Source of the DNA: Brachycybe producta | Taxonomy: Eukaryota > Arthropoda > Diplopoda > Playtdesmida > Andrognathidae | NCBI GenBank assembly: GCA_036925085.1 | Contig: JAUPFP010000014.1 | Coordinates: 2,297,501-2,361,500 of the forward strand | DNA: 64,000 bases | Reading direction: 5' to 3' | In this document: in pieces, positions 10,483 to 21,278 of the stretch | Numbering within the stretch: the stretch's first letter is position 1 | How the letters are laid out: the number at the start of each line of letters is the position of its first letter | Translations under genes and position numbers: made by a program | The notes under the pieces: generated by a model | Seen by the model: the letters and a program-made list of their open reading frames with translations, nothing else | Database searches by the model: none | What the model was told of the DNA's origin: nothing

Positions 10483-11291
10483 AACTGACAAAACTAATTG
10501 CAACTTTAAAAGTACAGAAAGCAAAGCTTAGCTTTAAAGCTACATGAAGCAAAATAAGCAAGTAACATCAAAAAGTAATGCAAAGATTAGCTTTATTTGG
10601 TGGCAAGCGTTTCCACAAGGAAACAAAAGTTGATTTTTCAACGCACATAATCTCACAGATATTTTTAGTTTTGATACAATTTCAATAGAGAAACATAGAG
10701 AAGGGATTAACAAAAAAAAATGACGAAAAATAAGCGTTTATTTTTGAAATTATTTTCCAAAGAAAAGATTTTTTCGAAAACGTGTTCGTTTAGTGTGACA
10801 TGCAACAACATCTTTTTTTCTCTCCTTATTCTCAGTATACATATATCTTTTTGTATGTGACATGATGATTGCATTTTTGCATTTTCTCTTGTCTGTTTGT
10901 CCGTGACCCCAATTTATAGTGTTGTTCATAATTCGCCCTTCTTCTGATGATATCATGACGATGATGATGGGCGAATCTAACGTATGAGATGATGTTTAAG
11001 ATGACATCTTGCATTTAAATTACTATATACATATGTAATCCATGGACAACATTGTCTTTGTTACAATAATAATAATAATAATAATAATAATGCACACACA
11101 CACAAGTTCGTGATCTGAGTATTAAAATGTAGTTTTTTTTAATAGACTCTCTTCTTTTCTTAAGTGCCATTTTTTTTTTGTTAAAAAAAGAACTTGTTGA
11201 ATGGAGGTTTTACTGTTGGTAATCTTGGAACCGAGTACAAAATACAACAATTTATGGGGGAGTTTTGTTCTTCTTCTGAAAGGTTTGGTTT
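10483..11291. other. No gene; AT-rich with (AAT)n tract
   Basis: An (AAT)n tract lies at about 11065-11091, followed by a short (AC)n. Minus-strand ORFs at 10750-11014 show no recognisable motif and no splice context was found. Confidence 0.45.
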
Positions 11292-11644
11292 TTAAAGCCT
11301 CGTTTTCACGATGATAGTTTTCACGATAGTTGCTGTCATGAGAGCAGCAACTATCGCGAGAACTATCTTGGTGAAGACCAACATGATAGTCACTATCACA
11401 CTGTTGCGATAGTGACTAGCACAACTATCTCGTTTGACTAGATAGTTGATAGTACTGCAGTCGCAATGGTAATAGTTGTTGTGTGACCGCTTTGTAGGGA
11501 AAAATATCCACTTTCTAGGGAAATTTGGCTTCTGAAGAGAGAAAGAGAGGCAACACTGTGTTATTGACTCAATGATATCCAGTGTAAGTAGTAAGTAGAC
11601 GTCACACTAATGTGACAGACATCACGTTACTTCAAGACGTGTAA
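11292..11644. mobile_element. Family C MITE, left end and most of the body
   Basis: Begins TTAA-AGCCTCGTTTTCACG. It follows the family order: CATGAGAGCAGCAAC, GTTTGACTAGATAGTTG, TAGGGAAATTTGGCTTCTG, GGCAACACTGTG, then TGACAGACATCACG. It breaks off near 11644 before a right terminus. Deletions make it shorter than the copy at 1266. Confidence 0.75.
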
Positions 11645-11755
11645 AGCTGGAACTTCATACCTGCTACCTTGAGCGTAGCGTCTGCGACTAGCGACTAGCA
11701 TAGCGACTTGAAGTAGCAAGTCGCTAGTCGCTGGCACACACTACATATATTTTTT
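11645..11755. mobile_element. Fragment of another AAGC/CACAC-ended repeat
   Basis: Starts GTAAAGCTGGAACTTCATAC and contains a self-complementary run of GCGACTAGCGACTAGC and GCAAGTCGCTAGTCGCTGG, then GCACACACTACAT. It looks like part of an inverted-repeat element of the C/K/I group; the boundaries are unclear. Confidence 0.4.
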
Positions 11756-11770
11756 CTCTCCGATTTCTTG

Positions 11771-11975
11771 ACAGGCAATTAGAAATCGGGACGAACAGAA
11801 GGTGGCTCCGCCCTTTTTATGACGACCGGCAACCTCTAATTAGTTTGTTGTGTGGTTCGACGTTGAAAAGGGCGGAGCATGTGACGTCAGACTACATAAC
11901 CAACCAATTAGATGTTGCGTTCGTCATCAAATGGGGGGAGCCAACTTCTGTTTATCCCGATTTCTAATTCCCTGT
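11771..11975. mobile_element. Family A MITE, full length, perfect 9-bp duplication
   Basis: The ends are ACAGGCAATTAGAAATCGGG and GATTTCTAATTCCCTGT, flanked by gatttcttg on both sides (11762-11770 and 11976-11984). It carries one CRE and a right GC box decayed to GGGGGGAGCC. Confidence 0.94.
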
Positions 11976-12615
11976 GATTTCTTGCAAAAATCGTTTAGTA
12001 TCCATTTTTTGATTGGAAATCATATGAGAAATTTATCTTCTGTCATAGGGGGGGGACACTCAAAGGGAGATAAGAATATTATTCATCATAGGCTAAGGGT
12101 GTGGTTTTTATTAAAGTTAACCAAAATTGAAGGAAGCTGAGAAAGGTGTTCTTATTTTCTTAAGAAAAAAATCCATTTAATCATAGATGACATTTTAATT
12201 ACATTTTGAGGTGAGAAATGAAAAGAAGATAAACTGAATACATTGAGAAAAATAAAATGGATGACATATGGGTGGCCTCCAAGAAGCAGTTGAGGTTTTC
12301 GTTAAGGTGTGAGGAAGGGGGAGGAGGAGGAGGTTAGAATTTTGCCATTTCCGTTTTTTTGGTTAATGAAAATTAATCGTTGCCGTTTGTTGCCAAATGG
12401 AAACTTGATTCAATTTTCCTAACGCTTTTGACATCAAAAGTTAATCCTCTGACGTTTCTCTCGAAATGGGAAATTAAGGTTTTAATTGACAATCCGAGAG
12501 CCAATCGCACTCTCTGGAGCCACTGGTTGGACAACAATGTTGAATTATCTTTCGTTAAAGGTGCTGGAAATTAATTTGAAGACTTTAAAAAAAAAAAAAC
12601 GAAAAGTGGGATTCT

Positions 12616-12919
12616 TATGGAGCCCTGCAGAGGACTTTCAAATTTTTTTTTTTACAATCTGGACATTTTTCCTGAATTTCGACTTTAATCTCGACATGTC
12701 AACTTTTTCCAGAATTTCGACATTTCGACTTTATTCTCGATATTTTGACTTTAATGTCGATATTTCGACTTTATCTGGAAAAAGTCGACGTGTCGAGATT
12801 CTGGAAAAAAAGTCGACATGTCGAGATTCTTAAAAAAAAGTCGACATGTCGAGATTAAAGTGGACATGGCGAGATTTAAAAAAATATATATCTCGCGTGT
12901 CCTTTACAGGGCTCTGTAG
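12616..12919. mobile_element. Family E palindromic element
   Basis: Starts TATGGAGCCCTGCAGAGGAC and ends CCTTTACAGGGCTCTGTA. The interior consists of repeated CTCGACATGTCGAC and TTTCGACTTTAATCTCG words in both orientations. No coding potential. This copy lacks the GCCATGTT-ATGCCATG core seen in 27126 and 41008. Confidence 0.7.
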
Positions 12920-13700
12920 ATTGTAGTTCAGAAGGAAGAATAAAAATTTTGGAGGTTCTCAGAGCTCTTTTGGAGGTTCTTGTTGCGGTTTCTTGTCAGG
13001 CATTTTTTTTTGTTAACAAAAAAAAATTAGTTGGTAGCTTGTTCTTTATGAATTGAGAGGGGATTTTACAGAAAAGTAGGAGAGAGTGTGGGGGGGGGGG
13101 TTCAGAGTGATGTTGAAACCTTTTAAAAAGTGTCAGCTGAAAATGAATCTACTTCATCATGATCAAAGGCAAAAAAAAAGGATTAAGAAATTTCGATAGT
13201 TTATCATTGAGAGAGGAGTATATTACAGAAGAAGAAGTACTTACTGAGTAGAAAAATGCGTAAATGTACTTCAGCTTAAGAACGAAGCTTTTCTGCTAAG
13301 ACTTCTTATGCTGTTTAATTAATTAATTGAAATATATATATATTTTTTTAAAAAAGTAATCTCTCTCTCGCTCTTTTCTTGTCTCTCTTGCTTTTGTCTC
13401 TGTGAATTTGAAAATACATTATTAATATTTTCTGATCTTTTGAGTTTGAGGTTAAAGGTTTTTTTTCTTCCGTTGATGAATCTTACTTCAAAATGCAAAA
13501 GTTGAAACATTTTCAGTTTTTGGTTTGTGTGTTGTGTGAATGGGAACCAAATTTTAACTGAAATATTAAAGATGATCTCATCAGAGATTGAAATATAAGG
13601 AGGGAGGGGGGAAAGTGAAAAACTAAATTAAAATTTAAAATGAATCTGGGGAGAAGATGGTTGGTGGTGGGATAACAGGACACACTGGTACTAACCCCAC
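12920..13700. other. No gene recognised
   Basis: AT-rich DNA with a G11 tract at 13090-13100, an ATATAT run near 13331 and a TCTC run near 13360. Nothing with splice or coding character was found. Confidence 0.45.
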
Positions 13701-13889
13701 TAGTCTGAAAATAATGAGTTAATATTTAAATATAAAATATTGACATTAAAATATTGATTTAGTATTTCAATTTAAAATATTAATAATAGTCAATTTTTAT
13801 TTGGTTCTTGTCCTTAACTGGATTCCGTATAATTCACACCTAAACACATTTAATTTGAATTCATTTAACTCACGTGTGTACAAGGTATA
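13701..13889. mobile_element. Family D MITE, reversed, inner part lost
   Basis: Carries the family D right part: GATTTAGTATTTCAATTTAA, CCTTAACTGGATTCCGTATA and the end GTGTGTACAAGGTATAA. The half with the CAGGGCTCTGTAGAAC motif is missing. Confidence 0.7.
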
Positions 13890-14166
13890 ACACTGAATGG
13901 TAAGGTGAATAATACGAAAACTGACTGATAAAGTGAATAATACCAAAACTTGTAAAAAGTTTAAAATTAAGAACCATACAATACCCCAAAAAATGATGAT
14001 ACAATTGTATAATATCGAAGTTAATTACGTAAAATGAGGTAAAAGTAACTGTGAATTAACAGGAAAAATATGCATGAAGTCATTGCAAAATGAAATGGTT
14101 TTCCAAGTCTCATAATGTCTAGTATGTTATTGTGTGGTTACATATGGTTGGTTACATGTTTACAAA

Positions 14167-14319
14167 ATGGCGTCGGAAAATACTTTCGCGAAATCAGATG
14201 ATTTATCATTTGAAGCCCATTTAATAACATTAATGTCAGTTGGTTGGACAATATTTGCTTCATTTTCGGGTCTACTTTTTCTTCATCCAATTTTTGAGGG
14301 AAGAAGAAGTGACTTGAAG
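14167..14319 (+). CDS. Candidate first coding exon of an unidentified membrane protein gene
   Basis: The start is ACAAAATGG, a good initiation context. Fifty-one codons follow: MASENTFAKSDDLSFEAH is a soluble, slightly acidic N-terminus, then LITLMSVGWTIFASFSGLLF is a hydrophobic stretch long enough for one membrane span, then LHPIFEGRRSDLK. The exon ends AAG and is followed by GTATAT (14320-14325), a 5' splice site in phase 0; translation beyond it becomes Ser-Leu from a TCTC microsatellite. The frame is also open upstream to 14134, but that ATG has a poorer context. The stretch has more CpG (GCGTCGG, TTCGCG) than surrounding DNA and has no second copy in the window. No family was recognised. 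Alternative: a chance ORF. Confidence 0.5.
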
Positions 14320-14843
14320 GTATATCTCTCTCTCTCTCTCTCTCTCTCTGTCTGTCTACTGTTGTTTCGAGGCTTTACTTTCTCATCATTTCAGACTTAA
14401 TATTGTTCTTTCTCTCTTTTTCGCTGTCTGATCCTGATTTATGAACATTTTGTCATACTGGACCCACGAAAAAAAAAAATAGACGCCAATATAAACTAAG
14501 CTTAAAACACTTGAACGAAAAATAAAGAGGGGGAGAAAGGGGGGGGGGTCTTTGCCAAAAAAAAAATCATAATCTGCTCGAAATAAGTGGTCGAAAAATT
14601 TTCCCACCTAATGACCTAATCATATACCAATGAAAATGACCACTATTTAGTTTTTCTTCTCGGATGGACAAGTGGTCAATTTTTACGAGAGTTGGACACT
14701 GGTAATAGTTGGGAGGAGGTGGAGAAGAGGGATTTTCTCTCCTTTTATTTAGTTTGACTTAATTTCTTCTGATACGTTAATGATTTGGAAAAGAAGAGAG
14801 CTAAGGTCCGCTTATTTGGACGCCATCTTTTATTTCTCAACCC
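14320..14843. other. Intron-like DNA after the candidate exon
   Basis: A TCTC microsatellite lies at 14325-14350, immediately after the splice donor. The rest is AT-rich with a short G tract near 14540 and no coding signal. Confidence 0.45.
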
Positions 14844-14852
14844 CCATTTTGG

Positions 14853-15052
14853 ACAGGCGTTTGGAACCAGCACAAGAAATTCGTTTGGCTTTTTATGAGC
14901 GTCAGACCAAATGTCAACCAATTAGAAACTGCCGTCCCTCATAAAAGGACTGAGCTTGTGACGTCAGCCCAAGTAACAAACCAATTAGAAAATGCCATTC
15001 TTCATAAAAGGGCGGTGCAAACGAATTCCTTGTGCTGAATCCAACTGCCTAT
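14853..15052. mobile_element. Family A variant MITE, GTGCTGAG-type arms
   Basis: The ends are ACAGGCGTTTGG and AACTGCCTAT. The paired arms read CAGCACAAGAAATTCGTTTG and its near-inverse, unlike the standard arms, while the core keeps CCAATTAG, TGACGTCA and CATAAAAGG. The 9-mer ccattttgg flanks it on both sides (14844-14852, 15053-15061). Confidence 0.9.
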
Positions 15053-15061
15053 CCATTTTGG

Positions 15062-15181
15062 ACAGGCAAATTGCCTAGCCCTTTTATGAGGAACGGCAAC
15101 TTCTAATTGGTTTGATATTTGGTCTGATGCTCATAAAAGGGCGGAGCAAACGATGGATTTGTGCTGAGCACACTTGCCTGT
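15062..15181. mobile_element. Family A variant MITE, left arm deleted
   Basis: Begins ACAGGCAAATTGCCTAG immediately after the ccattttgg duplicate of the preceding copy and ends GAGCACACTTGCCTGT. The following 9-mer, ccttttgcc, matches that duplicate only partly. It retains CTAATTGGTTTG and CATAAAAGGGCGGAGC. Confidence 0.8.
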
Positions 15182-15346
15182 CCTTTTGCCAGTCGTTGGC
15201 TATATAGCTTTGGTCAAATTGATTTTGGCCAATAGGAATGCAGTATTTTATTCTTGAAGCATATAAAACCCGCTCTTCAGAATCAATAGTACACTAAACA
15301 GAATACTAAAGGAAATGGAAAAAATACTGTTCACAGCTACTTTTAT

Positions 15347-15539
15347 ACAGGCATGTAAAGACAGGGAGATACAGTCGTTTGCCCCGCCCCTTTTATGAGC
15401 GTCAGACCAAATATCAACCAATTGGAAAGTGAAAAGGGCGGAGCATGTGACGTCCGACCACATAAACCAATTATATGTTGCCGGCACCTATAAAAGGGGA
15501 GGAGCAAACGACTGTTTCTTGCTGTCTTTACTTGCCTGT
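15347..15539. mobile_element. Family A variant MITE with private arm sequence
   Basis: The ends are ACAGGCATGTAAAGACAGG and GCTGTCTTTACTTGCCTGT. The arms (GTAAAGACAGN... and CAGTCGTTTGC) pair with each other but match no other copy. The core has CCAATTGG, GTGACGTCCG and a TATAAAAG box next to GGGGAGGAGC. The flank acttttat is repeated on both sides (15339-15346, 15540-15547). Confidence 0.9.
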
Positions 15540-15547
15540 ACTTTTAT

Positions 15548-16231
15548 TTTTTTTGGGGGGGGGGAATACTGCGTTCCTATTGGTCAAAATCAAATCCAGC
15601 AAAGCTATCGCCAACGACCTTCAGAAAAGTTGCTTATTTTGGACGCCAACTTTTACTCCTCAACCCCCATTTTTTTTCTCTATGTTTATCAAAGCGCCAT
15701 CTGGCAACTTACAGGAGTTAAATTAGTGTTCACACTAACTTGACCGTATATAGAGTGACACTAGTCAATAATCGATTTCGAAAATAAAACATACTATATA
15801 TCTATTTATATATACGAAAGTTACTTTGATATTGATCCGCATTGTATTATTATAGAATAAACTGGATCAATAATAAGTAGAAGGGAGCGAGAGAGAGAGA
15901 GAGAAAAATGGTGACATTTACAGAATGCGAACCCGATTGACACACCGACACGTAATTGGTAATCGAGGAACTGAAATGTTGCGACCGTGCAATTTTTTTT
16001 TTGCAGAACGTAATTATAAAATAAGTGATGATTCAGTTGTTTTTCTTTTTGCCTTCTTCTTGGCCCATCTTATTTGAAGTTTGAGAACCGGAATACCGAA
16101 CTGTTTAAGAGCCTAGACACCCCCCCCCCCCCACATAAGAGTTACACGGGCTATGGAACGTGGTCAATTTTACAGTTTTAGAATTGCTCAAATTGTGCTA
16201 GCAACAAAAAACGGCAATTGGGAATGTCACG
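15548..16231. other. No gene recognised
   Basis: A G10 tract at about 15555 and a C12 tract at 16121-16132 are present, with a GA run at 15888-15903. ORFs here are partly translations of the family A copy to the left. Confidence 0.45.
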
Positions 16232-16240
16232 AAAAGTACC

Positions 16241-16445
16241 ACAGGCAGTTAGAAAACGGGACGAACAGGAGTTGGCTCCGCCCGTTTTATGACGAACGCA
16301 ACTTCTAATTGGTTGGTTATGTAGTCTGACGTAACTTGTTCCGCCCTTTTCAACGTCGAACCACACAACAAACCAATCAGAAGTTGCTGTTCGTCATAAC
16401 AAGGGCGGAGCCAACTTCTGTTCATCCCGTTTTCTAATTGCCTGT
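16241..16445. mobile_element. Family A MITE, full length, perfect 9-bp duplication
   Basis: ACAGGCAGTTAGAAAACGGG to TTTTCTAATTGCCTGT, flanked by aaaagtacc at 16232-16240 and 16446-16454. Both arms carry the AGAAAACGGG variant. The CRE is degraded (TGACGTAA) and the right CCAAT box reads CCAATCAG. Confidence 0.95.
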
Positions 16446-16454
16446 AAAAGTACC

Positions 16455-17107
16455 ACCTTCAGATGGGTTATTGCCTCTCGAACTCTCTTGATTATTTCTG
16501 TCTTTCAGGTGCAAAATGAAGAGAAAACTCGAATATGTTTTTAGAAACTGGAAGGGTAATAAGCTCTCAATGATGGTCAAACAAAATTACAATAAGAAAT
16601 TAGGTTAATATTATTCTTTTGTCATTTTTTTTGCTTCGAAAAGACAGAAGAAGTAATGTTTTAAGTAGTCAAGACATTTAGGAGGAAAAAAATCTTTGCT
16701 GCTCGTTAAAAGGGTCAAACAAATTAACCCTTTCCGACAGGTTTTTATTTAATGTTGTTATGAGTTTATGACAATGGAGTTAATTTCTTTGGTTGTTGTG
16801 TGAAATTTTTCAGCTGTTTTTTTAAGGTTTTAGAAAAGGTTTTTACTTTTCTTCTGAGAGGTGTCTTGAAAAGTTGACAGTTGGCTCCAAACAGGTCTTT
16901 GAAAAGTTCTGATTTGAACTTTTTGGTTTGTGTTCTTGAGTTTTGTCTTCTCATATCAGACAGTTAGCTTAATACAGAATAGTGTCTTGCGAGTATTTCT
17001 AGGGGAGAGTTTGTCAGGAAAAGAAGGTATTAAGACGATAGGCTTTTAACTGATAGTTTATTATATGATAAGAGGTTGCCGACAATAAAGTATTTACAAA
17101 AGGTTTT
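16455..17107. other. No gene recognised; shared TCTTTCAGGT motif
   Basis: TCTCGAACTCTCTTGATTAT, TCTGTCTTTCAGGT and AGAAACTGGAAGGGTA (16476-16550) recur in inverted form near 19800-19880. What looks like a splice acceptor plus exon at 16509 is therefore part of a dispersed repeat. Confidence 0.4.
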
Positions 17108-17885
17108 GCTTGTGAGTTTGCAATCACAGAAGGTCTTGTTTGTGAGTTTGCAATCTCGGAAGGTCTTGTGAGTTTGCAATCTCGGAAGGTCTCGTGAGTT
17201 TGCAATCTCGGAAGGTCTCGTGAGTTTGCAATCTCGGAAGGTCTCGTGAGTTTCCATCCTCGGAAGGTCTCGTGAGTTTGCAATCTCGGAAGGTCTCGTG
17301 AGTTTCCATCCTCGGAAGGTCTCGTGAGTTTCCATCCTCGGAAGGTCTCGCGAGTTTGCAATCTCGGAAGGTCTCGCGAGTTTGCAATCTCGGAATGTCT
17401 CGTGAGTTTGCAATCTCGGAAAGTCTCGTGAGTTTGCAGTCTCGGAAAGCGTTGTGAGTTTGCAATCTCGGAAAGTCTCGTGAGTTTGCAATCTCGGAAA
17501 GCCTCGTGAGTTTGCAATCTCGGAAAGTCTCGTGAGTTTGCAATCTCGGAAAGCCTCGTGAGTTTGCAATCTCGGAAAGCCTCGTGAGTTTGCAATCTCG
17601 GAAAGTCTCGTGAGTTTGCAATCTCGGAATGTCTCGTGAGTTTGCAATCTCGGAAAGTCTCGTGAGTTTGCAATCTCGGAAAGTCTCGTGAGTTTGCAAT
17701 CTCGGAAAGTCTCGTGAGTTTGCAGTCTCGAAAAGCCTCATGAGTTTGCAATCTCGGAATGTCTCGTGAGTTTGCAATCTCGGAAAGTCTTGTGAGTTTG
17801 CAATCTCGGAATGTCTTCACAGTTTGCAATAGCATAATGTCTTGCGAGTTTGCAATCTCGGAAAGCCTTGTGAGTTGCCATCTCA
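17108..17885. repeat. 26-bp tandem array, about 30 units
   Basis: The unit is GAGTTTGCAATCTCGGAAAG plus TCTCGT (26 bp), seen for example at 17221 and 17247. Variants cluster: TCGGAAGG units to the left with interspersed TTTCCATCCTCGG, and TCGGAAAG units to the right. Since 26 is not a multiple of 3 and the unit lacks stops, all three minus frames stay open (up to 315 codons, with a 26-residue superperiod). Those ORFs are best read as by-products. Confidence 0.93.
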
Positions 17886-18757
17886 GAATGCCATTGGTAA
17901 GTTTTGGTTGAGAGTGTACTATTATTCTATAGAATGTTTTCTGCTTAAAAGAAAACTGCAAAAAAAAAAATCTACACAGACAATAATGAAACTTTCTTAA
18001 GATTTAATTCTTACCTGAAAAAAGAAAGAAAAAATATATAACAGTATGAAAGAAATTGCTTTTATTAAAAATAATATATTAAAATTTGTAACGTTTAGAA
18101 ATGCATGGAGAGAAAGAGAGAGAGAGAGAGAGAGAGGGGTTGAGAGAGGAGGCTTTTTTATTATTATTATTATTATCAATATCTCTTCTTTTTGTGTTGT
18201 TGAATGTGAATAACAAATCCATGTTGTCACTTTCAGAAACTCACTTTTAATTTAAAACGTCATCTGGGAATTAATTTAGAAGATCTTTTTTTTTAGTTGA
18301 GAGGAAATTGTAATAGAATTTTTTTGTATTATTAAATGATAATAATAAGAAAAAAAGGTGGAGGATGAAGTTGCGATAGAAAGAAGAAAAATGAATGAAA
18401 TCCTTTTAATTTTTCGCGTCACAAAATCATGTTAAACATTTTCTTATCGATTAGTTGCTTTATTTTATTTTTTTCATTAGTCTGGGATCTTTTTTTTTTT
18501 TTGGATGAAAGGGTAACCGGGGGAGGGGGCCTGAGGTGGTGTTAAGGGAAAATTGAGAAGGATGGGGGAGGGGAGAGTCTTCTTTTATTTTTTTTTCTCG
18601 CTAAATTAAACCTGATTATTGCGATAGAGAAACACGTTAGGTGTATTTAACATTGTCACATTAATATTGTTTCAAATTGAAGCAAAAAAAAATTAAGCTT
18701 ATGTTTCTTTTTTTGTTTCTGCTTGTTGTCACTTTTAAAAAAATGTCAAGCCCCCAT

Positions 18758-18818
18758 AAGTTCACGAAATTAAAAGTTCGGTTCTACTAAAAAGTAGAAC
18801 CGCGAACTTCGTGAACTT
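18758..18818. repeat. Short perfect hairpin
   Basis: AAGTTCACGAA and its inverse TTCGTGAACTT bracket AAGTTCGGTTCTACT / AGTAGAACCGCGAACTT. The stem is about 27 bp with one bulge and a tiny A-rich loop. No T-run follows to suggest a terminator. Confidence 0.6.
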
Positions 18819-18869
18819 TGAAATTTGTATTTAAGTAAATATACAAAAAAAATTCTATATAAAACCTGG

Positions 18870-19165
18870 TAATACCTTGTAGACACACACATGAGTTAAA
18901 TGAATTCAAATTAAATGTGTTTATAGGTGAATTATACGGAATCCAGTTAAGGACATGAACACCAAATAAAAATTGACTTTATTGTTAAATATTTTAAATT
19001 GAAACACCTAATCAATATTTTTGTCAATAGTTTATGTAATTATACTCAATATTTTGATATTATTAACTGAATAAATTGAATTCGACGACATAATGTTTGT
19101 TTGTCCTTCACAGGGCTCTGTAGAACACGTTTATTATTTAAATGCATTTAAATTATCAGGTGTAG
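18870..19165. mobile_element. Family D MITE
   Basis: Begins TA-ATACCTTGTAGACACACA and passes through GTGAATTATACGGAATCC, AATAAATTGAATTCGACG and CACAGGGCTCTGTAGAAC. The right end is diverged (TTATCAGGTGTAG). A second, partial D fragment in reverse orientation follows at about 19170-19275. Confidence 0.75.
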
Positions 19166-19275
19166 ATAAAATATTAGTATTTCAATTTGTTGAAATAAAA
19201 AATCAATTTTATTTTATTCATGTTCTTAACTGAAATCCATATAATTTAACTAAACACATTTAACTTGAATGTATT

Positions 19276-19586
19276 TAATACCTTGTACACACGTACACAG
19301 TTAAATGCATTTAAATATTAAACACGTTCTACAGAGCCTTGTGAAGGACAAACAAACAATATGTCGTAGAATTCAATTTATTCAGTTAATTAGTCTGAAA
19401 ATATTGAATTAATACTTAAATATATAAACGATTGACATTAAAATATTGATTTAGTATTTCAATTTAAAATATTAATAATAAAGTCAATTTTTATTTGGTG
19501 TTCATGTCCTTAACTGGATTCCGTATAATTCACCTAAACACATTTAGTTTGAATTCATTTAACTCATGTGTTGTGTACAAGGTATA
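19276..19586. mobile_element. Family D MITE, reversed, full length
   Basis: ATACCTTGTACACACGTACAC at the left and GTTGTGTACAAGGTAT at the right. It holds GTTCTACAGAGCCTTGTG and CCTTAACTGGATTCCG in reversed order relative to the copy at 18870, so the two lie head to head. Confidence 0.8.
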
Positions 19587-19589
19587 ACA

Positions 19590-21278
19590 CGTTGCGAACA
19601 TACTTTGTTCAAATTTGGACAATTTGGCCACAACGTGTTCGCTGTTTTTTTTTTTGGAAATGGTCACGAACATGGTCGTTTCGGCGTTCTTTTCTAGTCT
19701 GGACCCATTCTTAGAGGCTAGAGCTAAATTCATCATAAATCTGAACTGACAACTTAGCTAAACTGAACAAATTAAAAAAAAAAAGTTTACATGCTACCCT
19801 TCTAGTTTCTAAAACACATTCGAATTTCTCGTCATTTTTTTACCTGAAAGACAGGAATAACCAGAGTTCGAGAAGCCCCGTTTACACTTTAAAACAAACC
19901 TGAACTGTAAGAGCTAAGGTTCGTATTTTTAATTATTGCTAAGTTGCTAAAGTCATCAACTTTTTGCATGAAACTTCCTATGAGTTTTAACGCTACTTTT
20001 GACTTAGCAATCATTAAGTATACGACTCTGAATTTTACGTTACAGTAATCACTCTAGACGAGTGCTAATTTGCTAAAACAATTAATAACGAGATCCAATT
20101 GGAAAATGGGATTTTTGACGTCCATTTTTTTGAGGGGTAAATTGAGAAACCCCCAACTGTAATGTTAACGACACACCTGACACTTAAGGTTGGTTTACTG
20201 CCGATCATTAATTTGTAACAGAATTAAGGGGGGGGGGGGGGGGGTAGAATAAATAGGAACAACAAAAAAAGTGTTCCTTCTTTTCCTCCTCATTGAGTCC
20301 TGACTTTTTGTGACCTGAAAACAGCTGCTAGCAACGTTTGCCTGCTGACGAGGGGTTGCATCTTTGTTATATCATTATTTCTTTCAACCACATAATACTT
20401 CAACTTCTGGCGGCGGAGGGGGGGGGGGGCGGGTTTTGGGGGCATGAAAATATAATTGTCGTTTTATTTAAGAAGACAACGAAAAAGAAGAAGAAGAAGC
20501 TGCAAGAATGCTTTTATTGTTCGTTATTCTTCATACAAAAAGCTCAGAGATCTCTCTTCCTTTACACCGAAAATTCATTGTTGAATTTGACTTTTCAATG
20601 TGGTGATGGTGGTGTTTCTTTTTTGGGGGGGATTTGCTGAACTTGAAACGAAATTTCAAGCTCACAAATGAGGGTTTCGCGTTTTGTTTCCGTTTTTTTT
20701 TTTTCTTCTTTACTGTAGTTTTCTAAATGAGTCATACCGACAATGAGAAGAAGAAGAAGATTTTTATTTCTGAAGTAGAAATCGAATTTTTCTTTAAGCA
20801 ATGAACAAAAAAAAAAGAGGGTGTCGAGTACTTTAACTCGTATTTGGAATCAATGAAAGGAAAGAACAATTTGAATTCAAGTTGCACGGTTCATTAAATG
20901 TAAAGTTCCAAGGGAAGGAGAGAGAGAGAGAGAGCGCGAATTGGGGGAAACTTTTGTGCCGTCTAATTAGGGCTTGCGGGCAGGCAAAGGTTTTCATTGA
21001 CTTTGTTGGTGTTGCTCGGATGAGAGGCTATAACAGTAATAATGTCATCGTGTATCGATCTTATTGAATCTTATTTTTAAAAGTTGTACATCTTTTAAGA
21101 TAGATGTCGTTTCAATACCAAATCTAATACACAACATTTGAGTGTAAAAAAAAACAAGACACAGATGCTGAAACTCACAGGGAAAACAAATATGTTTTAT
21201 GAATTTACTTGAATACAGAAAGAGAAAAAGAGAGATATGCGCAGCTTATAAACAAAATCATACAAACAAACATAACTG
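19590..21278. other. No gene recognised; G17 tract and AAG microsatellites
   Basis: The inverted copy of the 16476 repeat motif lies near 19800-19880. G tracts lie at 20228-20244 and 20418-20429 and AAG/TTC runs near 20480 and 20747. The GA run at 20919-20933 feeds an ORF of no evident identity. Confidence 0.4.

Noticed and set aside
16509-16620. Apparent splice acceptor TCTTTCAG followed by an open frame
   Set aside because: The same acceptor and following words recur inverted near 19800-19880, so this is repeat sequence.
17108-17885. Possible CRISPR array (regular repeats)
   Set aside because: Units are contiguous without unique spacers, and the surroundings are eukaryotic. The same holds for 30362, 45309 and 63540.
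17014-17961. Minus-strand 315-codon ORF with RDCKLTRLSEIANSRD repeats
   Set aside because: Translation of a 26-bp tandem array; open in all three frames because the unit lacks stops.
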